This document shows, one piece after another, positions 47,400 to 57,021 of a DNA stretch of 64,000 bases. The DNA lies in contig NZ_JBHTBR010000005.1 of assembly GCF_042665075.1 (NCBI RefSeq), positions 1,178,001 to 1,242,000 on the forward strand. The letters run 5' to 3'. The position numbers and the translations under genes are program-made. Numbering within the stretch: position 1 is the first letter of the stretch; every line of letters starts with the position of its first letter. The notes under the pieces were generated by a model that was not told where the DNA came from, searched no databases, and worked only from the letters and a program-made list of their open reading frames with translations. Origin of the DNA: Hirschia litorea. GTDB lineage: Bacteria; Pseudomonadota; Alphaproteobacteria; Caulobacterales; Hyphomonadaceae.

Positions 47400-47417
47400 T
47401 TGTTCATTGTAAACATT
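47400..47417. promoter_or_regulatory. Shared 18-bp operator, site 3
   Basis: On the minus strand AATGTTTACAATGAACAA; two differences from ATTGTNNACAATTRWCAA. It lies 63 bases upstream of the DUF1080 start. Confidence 0.5.
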
Positions 47418-47613
47418 TTGTGCAAGATAACACAATTGTAATTGCTGGGTGCGCGTTCAACCCATGCCTTATTGCGAAGCAATTATTTGCATTGGGCTAA
47501 GGCTGAAACCTGATCGCAATTGAGTATGATTATTTTGAATCTGCTGAAGAAGAGAGGAGAGGGAAATACAAAATAAATGAAATAAAATTGATAAGGGGAT
47601 GGAGGATATTTTC

Positions 47614-47631
47614 TTGTCAATTGTTTACAAT
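47614..47631. promoter_or_regulatory. Shared 18-bp operator, site 4
   Basis: On the minus strand ATTGTAAACAATTGACAA, an exact match to the consensus, 20 bases before the TTG of the second STN-receptor. Confidence 0.62.
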
Positions 47632-47650
47632 TTTACGTGCTCGGTAGTGA

Positions 47651-50600
47651 TTGAACAATAATCCGCACACTGAGCACATATTCGGGAGGAAAATTGGGAT
47701 AAGAATATTACGCAACCATATGTGGCTGTGCATAGCTATTTACGCTTCTGCTCTGCAGCATGCACATTCCGAAGGAAAGACAATTTCCTTTACTTTGCCT
47801 GAGGTAAGTGTTGCCGAGGCTTTGCAGTTGGTTGCGGAACGTTTTGATATCCCTCTTTTATTTTCACCGGAGATCGTTGGAACCACAAATATTCGTGGTT
47901 TCGTTTGTGAATGTACGGTGGATGAAATTCTAGCTAAAGTTTTAGAGGGGCATGAATTAGAGGCGCATAGGACTGACTACAATGTCATACTTATTCGCCC
48001 ATCTACTCTACCGTATTTAGGCGGAGAAAAAAAAGTGAACAATTCGACTCGGAAATCTTTAATGGGGGCTGCAGCTGCGGCGGCATTGTCTTTTGCCAAT
48101 CAGCAAGCTTACGCGCAAACGAGTGACGCGGGGACAAATGCTGAGGTGGTGGACGGTGCCGGCGGACAGGAAATTGCTGACGCAAATCGGACATTAGATA
48201 CCATTGTTATTACGGGTATTCGTGGATCGTTGAAAGATGCCATGGATATAAAGCGCTCAGCTCAAGGTGTTGTTGACGCGATTTCAGCAGAAGACATTGG
48301 TAAATTTCCAGACACCAACCTTGCAGAGTCCTTGCAGCGTATTACGGGTGTATCTATTGATCGCTCGAATAATGAAGGTAACCAAGTTACCGTTCGTGGT
48401 TTCGGACCAAGCTTCAACATGGTGACATTGAACGGGCGTCAAATGCCACGCTCATCCTCAATTGAGTCTGAAGGTATAACGCGTAGTTTTAATTTCCGAG
48501 AAATATCATCGGAATTGGTGTCAGGCGTCGAGGTTTATAAGACGGGGCGTGCTGATGTGGACTCTGGCGGTATTGGTTCCACAATCAATGTGAAAACTGC
48601 TCGTCCATTTGACTATCAAGGCTTCACTGCGTTTGGAAGCGTAAAGGGAGTGATCGATAGAAGCGTCGAGACGGGCGATGATATTACCCCAGAGATTTCT
48701 GGATTGGTGAGCCATAAATTCCTAGATGATAAAGTAGGGATATTGTTGGCGTTGTCACAATCTGAGCGCCATAGTCATACGGACCGTGTGGGCACAGAAG
48801 GTTGGGTACGTAACCGTGGCCAGAATATTGATACTAGCAACATAGATAATGGTACTGGATCTTGGTGGGCGCCCTGGACAGTCGATCTGGATTTACTTGA
48901 TACACAAAGAAAACGTCAAAATGGGCAGCTTGTATTACAGTTTGCACCTACTGATCGCTTAACAGCTACTATTGACTATACTGCCCAACGTTTTGAACAA
49001 ACGTCTAACATGAATCGTCAGGGACTATGGTTTGATGAGCCAACAGGTGTGCCGGATGTAAATGGTACATTGGTGAACCCTATAGAAGTAACGGATGAGT
49101 TGAATTTCTGGGCATGGCAGTTCTATGAGAAAACAGAAGGGGACTCTGTCGGTCTTAACTTGGACTGGCAAGCAACAGATACTCTGAGTTTTACTTTTGA
49201 TTTTCACGATTCAACATCTAAATCTAACCCGAATGGCACCAATTCTGAGCACCGCACAAATCTGGCAAATGGCATATATGAACTTAACGAAGAGGGTGTG
49301 CTAGAAGGCGTTGCCAATAAGCTGGTGAATTTTTCTGCTGACTTCTCGGGTGATATTCCAACAGTAACAGTGGACGATTCAGCACTTCCAGGAAATGGCG
49401 CATACGATAAGGCCAATATTATACCCGATTTATTTCATACTTATGGGTATCAAATTGACAACCAAATTCAACAAGCCCGTTTCGCTGGTAAATGGGAAAA
49501 TGCTGGCGAAGGTGCGTTAACAGCGGTAAACTTTGGACTTCAAAAAACGTCATATAAAGTTGATACGCGTCAATTTGGAACTTTTGCTTTCATTACCACG
49601 CTGGCCCTTGATGACCTAAGTTTGGATTTTGAACCTGTAGGCGATGCTCTGAGTGAATTTGGAGATGCCACAACTATTTATCCATTTGTTCCAAGATATT
49701 CTGCGAGCGAATACATCTCACTTGCCGATGAGCAAGGACTATTCTTCCAAGCTCCGCCTTCTTCAGATGGTGTGGAAGAGGAAACACTCGCGGCGTTTGT
49801 GAGCGCAGAATTTGAAACTGAATTTAATGGAATGCCGGTTTATGCTAATGCGGGGGTTCGATTTGAAGATACAAATGTTTCAGCGTATTCAGTTTTGGAG
49901 ACAATTCAGAATCTTCAATACAATCACCTAGAAGGTATTTCTGTAATTTATGATGGCGTTCCGGTCGCGCAGACTCTTTATGGTGGATACAAGAAAATTC
50001 TACCTAATTTCGATGTGAAGGTTGATATCACCGACCAATTGGTAGGGCGCTTTTCATATGGAAGAACCATGACGCGTAGTGAATTGGACAAAATGTTCCC
50101 ATCCACGAGAATTACGCAGGTTCGTCCTGGGGATCCAGCTCTTGCACGTCAGGGGAATCCAAATTTGCTTCCATTTGAGTCTGATAATTTCGATTTTTCA
50201 GTCGAATATTATTACAATGAAGCAAGCTATGTGTCTGTGGGGTATTTCCAGAAATACGTAAACAACTTTATTGGTGAGACAACCGTTTTAAGTGTTATTG
50301 AAGATGCGAATGGTAACCCTCTTACTGACCCGAGCGTGGACGCTGATCCGGCATTGTGTCCAGACGCGACTATTCCTACGGCTGCATGTTTCAACCGTGC
50401 AGATCAACCAGTATTGAATTTTGAATTTACTACGCCTGAGAATTTGGATTCTGCTGAAGTTGATGGTTGGGAATTTAATGTCCAGCACATATTTGGCGAT
50501 AGCGGCTTTGGCGCGATTGCCAACTATACGTTGGTGGATTCTGATGCAAAATATGACATTCGTCAGATTAATGGAAACCGTGCGCTCTCTGGGTTAAGTG

Positions 50601-50893
50601 ACTCAGCGAATTTGGTAGCGTTTTATGATAAAAACGGTATCCAAGCGCGAATTGCATATAATTGGCGTGATGAGTTTCTGTTAAAAGGTGGAAATGAACC
50701 AACCTTCACAGAAGCTTATGGGCAATTCGATGCAAATGCGAGCTATGAAATAAACGATCATTTCACGGTGTTTATTGAAGGCTTGAACCTCACAAATGAA
50801 ACGACTCGACGTCACGGTCGCTATAGAGAGCAGCTATTGAGTGCTGAACAATATGGTGCGCGTTACAATGTCGGGCTGCGGGCTAAGTTTTAG
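47651..50893 (+). CDS. TonB-dependent receptor with STN domain, paralogue of the first receptor
   Basis: A 1080-residue receptor. First signal peptide near residues 22-40 (RNHMWLCIAIYASALQHA), STN domain (about 45-118, FTLPEVSVAEALQLVAERFD), then a second signal-peptide-like segment (NSTRKSLMGAAAAAALSFAN to AYAQ, 131-155), TonB-box-like LDTIVITGIRGSL, plug and barrel ending GLRAKF. The TTG start at 47651 has a weak ribosome site. An internal GTG at 48035 has GGAG eight bases upstream and would give an STN-less receptor. The barrel is a near copy of the receptor at 2-2254, implying the same kind of ligand. The shared operator is 20 bases upstream. No FecI/FecR directly adjoins it. Confidence 0.92.
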   Translation: MNNNPHTEHIFGRKIGIRILRNHMWLCIAIYASALQHAHSEGKTISFTLPEVSVAEALQLVAERFDIPLLFSPEIVGTTNIRGFVCECTVDEILAKVLEGHELEAHRTDYNVILIRPSTLPYLGGEKKVNNSTRKSLMGAAAAAALSFANQQAYAQTSDAGTNAEVVDGAGGQEIADANRTLDTIVITGIRGSLKDAMDIKRSAQGVVDAISAEDIGKFPDTNLAESLQRITGVSIDRSNNEGNQVTVRGFGPSFNMVTLNGRQMPRSSSIESEGITRSFNFREISSELVSGVEVYKTGRADVDSGGIGSTINVKTARPFDYQGFTAFGSVKGVIDRSVETGDDITPEISGLVSHKFLDDKVGILLALSQSERHSHTDRVGTEGWVRNRGQNIDTSNIDNGTGSWWAPWTVDLDLLDTQRKRQNGQLVLQFAPTDRLTATIDYTAQRFEQTSNMNRQGLWFDEPTGVPDVNGTLVNPIEVTDELNFWAWQFYEKTEGDSVGLNLDWQATDTLSFTFDFHDSTSKSNPNGTNSEHRTNLANGIYELNEEGVLEGVANKLVNFSADFSGDIPTVTVDDSALPGNGAYDKANIIPDLFHTYGYQIDNQIQQARFAGKWENAGEGALTAVNFGLQKTSYKVDTRQFGTFAFITTLALDDLSLDFEPVGDALSEFGDATTIYPFVPRYSASEYISLADEQGLFFQAPPSSDGVEEETLAAFVSAEFETEFNGMPVYANAGVRFEDTNVSAYSVLETIQNLQYNHLEGISVIYDGVPVAQTLYGGYKKILPNFDVKVDITDQLVGRFSYGRTMTRSELDKMFPSTRITQVRPGDPALARQGNPNLLPFESDNFDFSVEYYYNEASYVSVGYFQKYVNNFIGETTVLSVIEDANGNPLTDPSVDADPALCPDATIPTAACFNRADQPVLNFEFTTPENLDSAEVDGWEFNVQHIFGDSGFGAIANYTLVDSDAKYDIRQINGNRALSGLSDSANLVAFYDKNGIQARIAYNWRDEFLLKGGNEPTFTEAYGQFDANASYEINDHFTVFIEGLNLTNETTRRHGRYREQLLSAEQYGARYNVGLRAKF
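48023..48037 (+). promoter_or_regulatory. Internal ribosome site and GTG start inside receptor
   Basis: GGAG at 48023-48026, eight A residues, GTG at 48035, in frame at residue 129. The product starts MNNSTRKSLMGAAAAAALSF and has a normal signal peptide cleaved near AYAQ; this mirrors 40249-40265 in the other STN-receptor. Confidence 0.5.
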
Positions 50894-51137
50894 TCTATAG
50901 CCTCTGAGCCATGTGGGGTTTTACTCTTGTAGAACTTCACATGGGTCGGATTCAGTAGTGAAGATTTATCCTGTTGATTTGATGGTCGAAAGTTTTTCAT
51001 TGGCCGGAGTAGAGGATATGTGCAGCTGAAGTGTTAGAATGATTACAGCTGCGCCGTGAATGGCAATTTTACATCACAATAATTTGAGAGGCGAATGCCG
51101 GATTTTCCGCGTTGAAAAATTATTAAATATATGTAAT

Positions 51138-51155
51138 ATTGTCTACAATTAACAA
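51138..51155. promoter_or_regulatory. Shared 18-bp operator, site 5
   Basis: ATTGTCTACAATTAACAA, perfect core palindrome ATTGT-CT-ACAAT, ending 17 bases before the start of the DUF1592-family gene. Confidence 0.6.
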
Positions 51156-51172
51156 AAATCTTGAGGAAAAAG

Positions 51173-54100
51173 ATGCGTCGCCCCATATTACTAATTTGGC
51201 TAATCACGATAGGCCTCGTGCTAGGTGTGCAGTTTACAGCGATATTAGCTCCATTAAACGGAGCTGAAGGAGCAGGTTTTGGGCGGTTCTTGGGGCGCTT
51301 TCACCCACTTATTTTACACTTCCCAGTCGCTTTTTTAGTGCTCGCCGGATTACTGGAACTTACGAGGTTAAATAAAAAAACGGCTAAGTTTTCTGAGTTT
51401 GTCGGGCCTGTTTTAGTGCTTGCGGCTCTCTCTGCTTGTGCGACTGTAATTCTGGGTATTTTGCTTGCGTCGAATGAAGGACATGCAGGAGATTTGGTTG
51501 AGCGACATCGCGGTCGAGGAATAGGTGTAGCTATTCTCGCATGTCTTGCTGCAGCAATTTATTATACTGATATATTTGTAAAAAATACAAAATTGAAAAT
51601 TGGATACCGTGCATGTTTAGGGATTTCCATTGCTTTGATGGGGCTTGCTGCTCATGACGGTGGTTCGATGGTTCATGGACCTACTTATTTGGCAGACCAC
51701 GCACCAAAATTTCTGCGCCCAATATTGATAACGCATGTTGGCGAGGAAACTACGCAAACCGCACAAGTATCTCATGACGGCACAGGAATATCTCCTGACC
51801 TTATAGATCGTTTCCAAGGAGATGTTGGTAGCTTCTTTGGTAGTTATTGCTCTCGCTGTCACGGCGATGGAAAGCAAGAAGCTAACGTAAAGCTGGCAGA
51901 TTTTGATCCGACGTTTCAAGCGCACGACAGTCAGCATCACTGGAATAGAGTATTGGGAGTGTTGGGATCTCACCGGATGCCACCTGTTGAAGCAAAACAA
52001 CCCAATGGTCCCGTAAGAGCAAAAGCAATCAATTGGATTCAAGACGCCCTAAAGGAGCATGCGCTAGCGCGTCGTGCTGATCGTGCGAATGCACCCTTGC
52101 GTCGTTTAAGTAAGCGGGAGCTCAACCACGTTTATCAAGACCTTTTTAATGTGGGATCAGATTTCTCGGGTATTTTGCCATCAGATCCTAAGTCAGAGCA
52201 CGGGTATGATACTGATGCGGACCTATTGATGGTCGCGATGTCCGATCTTCGTTTCTATCAAGATATCGCAAGAGAAGCGGTGAATAGCTATGTGAAAATA
52301 GGCGATCGGACGGATAATGTTGAGCACTTCTTTGTTGAGATGGAGGATGTCTATCACTACGGCCGCTTAGAAGGTGATAATTTATCTTATGATCGCGCTC
52401 CTTCTCCAATTTCAGCATCAGAACTGAAAGCTATAAAGCAGGCTAGAGAAGGTAAAACACCAATATATCGTGATCGAGTTTATGGTCCATTGCCATATGG
52501 TGTGATTCCCACAGGAGATGTGCGTGGTGTGGGTGAGGGAAGAGGCTTTGCTAGACTTCACGAGCAGTTTATGTTGCTGAGAACAAAGCAAACCCATGGT
52601 GAGGTTACTGTTAAAGTAAAAGCTGCCATGATACCGGGTAAAAATGGTGATAAAAGTGTTCCGCGCCTAAAGCTGGAAGCCGGCTGGCGTAAAATTCAAA
52701 GCTTGAGAGTATCCGTAATTGGGGAGAAGGATGTTACTGCGCCTTTAGATGCTCCACAAACTGTTGAATTTAAATTCAGGTTAGAGGACGTTATCGTTCC
52801 TGAAAAAGCGCGCCATGATCCTGAAGGTGAAGATAGATGGTTGTTGCTGGTGCTATCGAACTATGCACGCCACGAAAAGGGTGCGCTTGCGGGGTCGATT
52901 TATGGTCAAGTAGACCCATATTTGCCATCATACGCCACTGTTGCTCTTCCGTACAGAGAGCAAGCAGAAGCCGCTGCTGAATACCAAAAAGTTGGTTTAG
53001 CAAAGTGGAAAGAAGGCGGTGTTCCTTATTTGAAATTGGATGCTGTAGAAGCTTCTATAACGCCAACTGAAGCCAATCCTGAGTCTCGTTGGGTCATTGA
53101 GCCACCAGCTAGCGATGAGGTGGAGGTGCAAGTTGCGAAAGTGCGGGAGGTATTGTCACAATATTTACCCTACGTATTCCGACGTTCTGTGCATCCTTCG
53201 GAGTTAGTACACTACGAGAATCTTTTCAGAAAACTAAACGAAGGCGGCGATGGATTTGAAGTTGCTTTGAAAGAAACCATGGCGTCAGCACTGATTTCAC
53301 CTGAGTTTCTATACATAGGATATCCAGCAGCACGGATTGAAGCGGATGCGGTGGATAGAGAAGAAATTCGTCAGAATAATTATTTAGCATCTCGTTTGTC
53401 TTTTTTCTTATGGTCTTCCATGCCGGATGAAACGTTGATGCAATTGGCGGCTGATCTGAAATTAACAGACCCTGCAGTACTCGCGGCTCAAGTTGAGCGG
53501 ATGTTAGATGACCCCAAATCTCTTCGCATGAGTAGGACGTTTGCGGATCAATGGTTGCAGTTGGAGAAAGTTGCAAACACGGGTGTATCACCGGAAATTT
53601 ATCCCGATTACAGCTCAGAGTTTGCTCAGTTAATCGTTGAAGAAACGCGTTCTACTTTTGTGGATGTCGTGAAAAATGGAAGAGACGCGCGTTCTTTGTT
53701 TAAGTCAGAGTATATGATGTTGAATGAAGAATTGGCGCGTCACTATGGTGTCGAAGGTGTTGTCGGTGGTGACATGCGTCGTGTGCATGTTGGTGACCCT
53801 CCGGAGCGTGCTGGTATTTTAACCAATGCCAGTATCCTAACCATGAACTCCAATGGTCAAGATTCTCACCCTATTAAACGAGGTGTGTGGTTGCTGGAGA
53901 GGGCGTTAAATGATCCGCCTCCACCTCCGCCTCCCTCGGTGCCAGATCTTGATACCAACAATCCGTTGCTAGCGAATATGACGCTTAAAGAGAAGATTGA
54001 GCATCACCGTCAGCTCAGTGCGTGTTCTGGGTGTCATGAACAGATCGACCCATGGGGCGTAGCATTCGAAAACTTTGATGCGACAGGACGTTGGAGAGAT

Positions 54101-54457
54101 ACTGTTACCGTTAAAGAGGGGAGCCCTCCGCGTGAAGTTGATGCAAGCAGTGTGCTTCCTGATGGAACGCATATAGCTCACTTTGAAGAAATTAAAGCCT
54201 ATCTTCTCGACAGCAAAGAAGATGTTCTCATGGGAAATATCGTTCAACATTTGATGACGTATTCCTTGGGACGCGAACTCGATATTTTGGACAAGCAAGA
54301 AGCGGAAGAGGTCGCAACGACTTTCCGAGCATCTGGCTACAAAATACCGGAATTAATTAAGGCCATTGTACAAACAGACGCTTTTACGAACAGAAATCAG
54401 CATGCGTTAGAAAAGCAGAAAGCTGAACAAACTATGGGAGAAACAAGTCATGAGTAG
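51173..54457 (+). CDS. Membrane c-type cytochrome with DUF1587/1592/1588/1585 domains
   Basis: A 1094-residue protein. The N-terminal 180 residues hold 4-5 membrane spans of DUF2231 type (FHPLILHFPVAFLVLAGLLE). A haem c motif follows at C226-S-R-C229-H230, then the planctomycete-type DUF1587, DUF1595, DUF1592, DUF1588 and DUF1585 domains (RRLSKRELNHVYQDLFNVG, LASRLSFFLWSSMPDETLMQ, ADQWLQLEKV, RAGILTNASILTMNSNGQDS, DGTHIAHFEEIKAYLL). A second CxxCH (C951-C954-H955) sits between DUF1588 and DUF1585. It is probably a periplasmic redox enzyme or electron acceptor. ATG 51173 preferred over TTG 51161 for the upstream GAGG. It overlaps the DUF1552 gene by 8 bases and belongs to the shared regulon. 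Confidence 0.86.
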   Translation: MRRPILLIWLITIGLVLGVQFTAILAPLNGAEGAGFGRFLGRFHPLILHFPVAFLVLAGLLELTRLNKKTAKFSEFVGPVLVLAALSACATVILGILLASNEGHAGDLVERHRGRGIGVAILACLAAAIYYTDIFVKNTKLKIGYRACLGISIALMGLAAHDGGSMVHGPTYLADHAPKFLRPILITHVGEETTQTAQVSHDGTGISPDLIDRFQGDVGSFFGSYCSRCHGDGKQEANVKLADFDPTFQAHDSQHHWNRVLGVLGSHRMPPVEAKQPNGPVRAKAINWIQDALKEHALARRADRANAPLRRLSKRELNHVYQDLFNVGSDFSGILPSDPKSEHGYDTDADLLMVAMSDLRFYQDIAREAVNSYVKIGDRTDNVEHFFVEMEDVYHYGRLEGDNLSYDRAPSPISASELKAIKQAREGKTPIYRDRVYGPLPYGVIPTGDVRGVGEGRGFARLHEQFMLLRTKQTHGEVTVKVKAAMIPGKNGDKSVPRLKLEAGWRKIQSLRVSVIGEKDVTAPLDAPQTVEFKFRLEDVIVPEKARHDPEGEDRWLLLVLSNYARHEKGALAGSIYGQVDPYLPSYATVALPYREQAEAAAEYQKVGLAKWKEGGVPYLKLDAVEASITPTEANPESRWVIEPPASDEVEVQVAKVREVLSQYLPYVFRRSVHPSELVHYENLFRKLNEGGDGFEVALKETMASALISPEFLYIGYPAARIEADAVDREEIRQNNYLASRLSFFLWSSMPDETLMQLAADLKLTDPAVLAAQVERMLDDPKSLRMSRTFADQWLQLEKVANTGVSPEIYPDYSSEFAQLIVEETRSTFVDVVKNGRDARSLFKSEYMMLNEELARHYGVEGVVGGDMRRVHVGDPPERAGILTNASILTMNSNGQDSHPIKRGVWLLERALNDPPPPPPPSVPDLDTNNPLLANMTLKEKIEHHRQLSACSGCHEQIDPWGVAFENFDATGRWRDTVTVKEGSPPREVDASSVLPDGTHIAHFEEIKAYLLDSKEDVLMGNIVQHLMTYSLGRELDILDKQEAEEVATTFRASGYKIPELIKAIVQTDAFTNRNQHALEKQKAEQTMGETSHE

Positions 54458-55820
54458 AGGATTATTTTCAGATCGTAGATCTTTTTTGAAAGCTGGGGGT
54501 ACGTCATTGCTTCTGCCAGCTCTCTCTTCTTTGGCATATCCTGCATATGCAAAGAATACTGGGTCATCTGAAGCAGGTAGTCTTGCAGGCACACCACCAA
54601 AGCGCTTGTGTTTCGTTTTCTTTGGTATGGGAGTTAGTTTGCCACCAGAAGGGCATGTTGCACATAAGGATTGGCATTGGTTTCCCCACCAATTGGGCAG
54701 TGATTATAAATTTAACAAATCATTGGAGGCACTTGAGCCCTATAAAAGCAAACTAAGTGTTCTTTCAGGCTTATCCCACCCTCGTACCCGAACAATGTAT
54801 TCCCACTCTACAGGGGGGTATTTTTTAAGCGCGGCTGACCCTGAGGCCCCAGGTGGGAATTCAATCTCTGCGGACCAAGTCTATGCCAACCACATTGGGG
54901 GGGAGACTCGCTACCCATTCATTACCATGTCGACAGAGGGAGGGGTTGGTGATTTTCGTGAACCTCACACCATGTCATATTCCGGTACGGGGCAGCCTAT
55001 CCCTTCTGTTGCAGGGCCTCGTGGACTATTCAATGAATTATTTAGTGTGCAAAATGCAGGACGTGAGGCTATAGAGCGCCAATATGGCCGTGACCGATCG
55101 ATATTGGATTCTTTGGTCCCTGACCTGAAGAAGTTAAATGCTTCTCTGCCCTCAGAAGATAAGGCGCGTTTGGAGCAATACGCAACGGCTGTGCGGTCTT
55201 TGGAAAGCCGTATTGCGCGTGCGCAGTCATGGTTGGACGTACCAAAGCCTGTTGTACCGGAAAGTCAGTTTGTTCTCGACGTTGATCCGATAAAAGATGG
55301 TCCAACACAATTTATCGACTCAATGTTCCAATTGATCCATACAGCCTTTGTGACTGATAGTACGCGGGTTGCGTCCTATGCCTTGGTTGAAGAGTCACCT
55401 GGTGCTGTGGCATGTCGTTTTCCTGAAGCTTTAGGGCTTCCTCATCACCACAGTATTTCCCACGACTTCAATTCTGAAGGTGGATACGAACGTTGGGGAC
55501 GGTATGATCAATATCTCGCACAGCGCTTTGCTGGTTTCTTGAAGCAAATGGATGAAACGGATGATCCATTTGCCGAAGGGTCTTTGTTGGATAATACGAT
55601 CATACTCTTTGGTTCAGGTACGAGTACTGAGCATAACCCTCGTAATTTCCCGTTAGTGTTGGCCGGTGGAAATAATTTTGGATTGAAGCATGGTAAGCAC
55701 CAGCGCTTTGAAGAAGATATCCCAATGTCTAACCTTCTGCTTACATTGCTACAGCAGCTTGGTACACCGGTAGATAAATTTGCAGACAGCACAGGAAATA
55801 TTCCGGAGTTGCTGATCTAA
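54450..55820 (+). CDS. DUF1552 family protein, Tat-exported
   Basis: A 456-residue protein with twin-arginine signal SDRRSFLKAGGTSLLLPALS and cleavage near AYAKN. The body matches DUF1552, partner of DUF1592/1588/1585 proteins in Planctomycetes and Myxococcota: RLCFVFFGMGVSLPPEG, KLSVLSGLSHPR, HSTGGYFLSAADPE, SADQVYANHIGGETRYPFI, GLPHHHSISHDF, DNTIILFGSGTSTEHNPRNF. The fold resembles alkaline-phosphatase/sulfatase-like DUF1501 proteins (inference). Overlap of 8 bases with the cytochrome gene indicates a complex. No experimental function is known to me. Confidence 0.86.
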   Translation: MSRGLFSDRRSFLKAGGTSLLLPALSSLAYPAYAKNTGSSEAGSLAGTPPKRLCFVFFGMGVSLPPEGHVAHKDWHWFPHQLGSDYKFNKSLEALEPYKSKLSVLSGLSHPRTRTMYSHSTGGYFLSAADPEAPGGNSISADQVYANHIGGETRYPFITMSTEGGVGDFREPHTMSYSGTGQPIPSVAGPRGLFNELFSVQNAGREAIERQYGRDRSILDSLVPDLKKLNASLPSEDKARLEQYATAVRSLESRIARAQSWLDVPKPVVPESQFVLDVDPIKDGPTQFIDSMFQLIHTAFVTDSTRVASYALVEESPGAVACRFPEALGLPHHHSISHDFNSEGGYERWGRYDQYLAQRFAGFLKQMDETDDPFAEGSLLDNTIILFGSGTSTEHNPRNFPLVLAGGNNFGLKHGKHQRFEEDIPMSNLLLTLLQQLGTPVDKFADSTGNIPELLI

Positions 55821-55863
55821 AATTGGGCTAAGAAATTTTATAAGTTCAGTTTTAAAATTGACT

Positions 55864-55906
55864 GCTTTTGGTTTTGCTAATCCCTAGGATCTGCAAAACC
55901 AAAAGC
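55864..55906. terminator. Convergent hairpin
   Basis: Perfect 14-bp arms GCTTTTGGTTTTGC (55864-55877) and GCAAAACCAAAAGC (55893-55906) with a 15-base loop between convergent genes; no clean T run, so partly Rho-independent at best. Confidence 0.6.
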
Positions 55907-55972
55907 TCGTCATTGCTGTGGTTTTATATCAAAAAATCTCGTACTGCTGATAGGACTGAGTACGTGAAATTC

Positions 55973-56860
55973 TTAAGTCTGTGGTCTGTTTATCAATAGG
56001 GTTTCGATAAGAATTTTATGGACTTCTTCGGGCGCTGTTATCATTGCTTCATGTCCTGTTTGTATTTCTAAATAGTTCCAATGACTGTCACTTTGCGCGA
56101 CCTTGGCGAAATATGGGAAGCTCGTCTGCTCCAACACAGGGGCTACGCAATGGACGTAAGTTTTCGGTATGTCTTTGGCTCCACCATTTTCCAATCTAAT
56201 GGTTGAAAACCATGGCCGCATAGGGTTGGGCGTTAAATTCTCAACGACCCAATTGTAAGAGGTGTGATCCGTTGGGATACCCAGCGCGTGGGCAGGAAAT
56301 ACCCGCATGGATAGCCCATTGTCATCAGATAGTGACAACAAAGCATTCTTGGTTGCATCCAGCACATCATGAGATTTAGTGGGCCCAGCTGTGAGCATGG
56401 ATTGTCCGTCAGTTGGTACGGCTGCATCTAGGTACACAATGTGAGTAATTTGTTTTTGGAGCCGATCAGCGACGCCTGTAATCACCATGCCGCCATAAGA
56501 ATGCCCCACAAGAACAAAATTTTTGAGTTTTGCGGCAATTATTGCGTCAACGACATTTGAAATATGAGTTTCGAGATCAATGTCTTGGGTGAGTTCGGAG
56601 GCACGATTTCCTAACCCTGATAGAGTTGGGGTTAATACGGTATGTCCATCTCTCTCCAATAGTTGTTTTACTTCCCGCCAGCACCATCCACCATGCCATG
56701 CTCCATGAACTAAAACAAATGTTTGAGGAGGCACGTTCCTGTGCGTATCTACCTCAATTGTAGACGTATTTATGCAGCCCGAAATCGTTAGGATATAGGC
56801 AGCACTAGCTCCGAGCATAAGCGAGCGTCGTGAGAGTTTTTTGTCGATTAATTTAGTCAA
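55973..56860 (-). CDS. Alpha/beta hydrolase, probable Tat lipoprotein
   Basis: A 295-residue esterase-like hydrolase. LSRRSLMLGASA is a twin-arginine motif and ISGC (C29) a lipobox. Core: FVLVHGAWHGGWCWREVKQL oxyanion-loop region, nucleophile S121 in VGHSYGGM, and His in GHEAMI near the C-terminus; this is the plant-type salicylate/methyl-ester esterase subgroup of alpha/beta hydrolases. TTG start with a weak ribosome site, so the start is uncertain. It is the last gene before the truncated receptor, on the same strand. Substrate unknown; probably an ester supplied by the local uptake system. Confidence 0.83.
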   Translation of the reverse strand: MTKLIDKKLSRRSLMLGASAAYILTISGCINTSTIEVDTHRNVPPQTFVLVHGAWHGGWCWREVKQLLERDGHTVLTPTLSGLGNRASELTQDIDLETHISNVVDAIIAAKLKNFVLVGHSYGGMVITGVADRLQKQITHIVYLDAAVPTDGQSMLTAGPTKSHDVLDATKNALLSLSDDNGLSMRVFPAHALGIPTDHTSYNWVVENLTPNPMRPWFSTIRLENGGAKDIPKTYVHCVAPVLEQTSFPYFAKVAQSDSHWNYLEIQTGHEAMITAPEEVHKILIETLLINRPQT

Positions 56861-57021
56861 TGTGAAACGTTCTACTCAAGCAGTATGCGGTTGAAAGGGG
56901 AGGGATATCAATAGGTCAGTTCTGAATTGAAATTGATGCCTGAGATCCATGTGGTTTTTGATTTGAGGAGGTGAGAAATAGTAGTCCGCTTTAGTAGCGG
57001 GCTACTACTTGTGTGCAGTTG

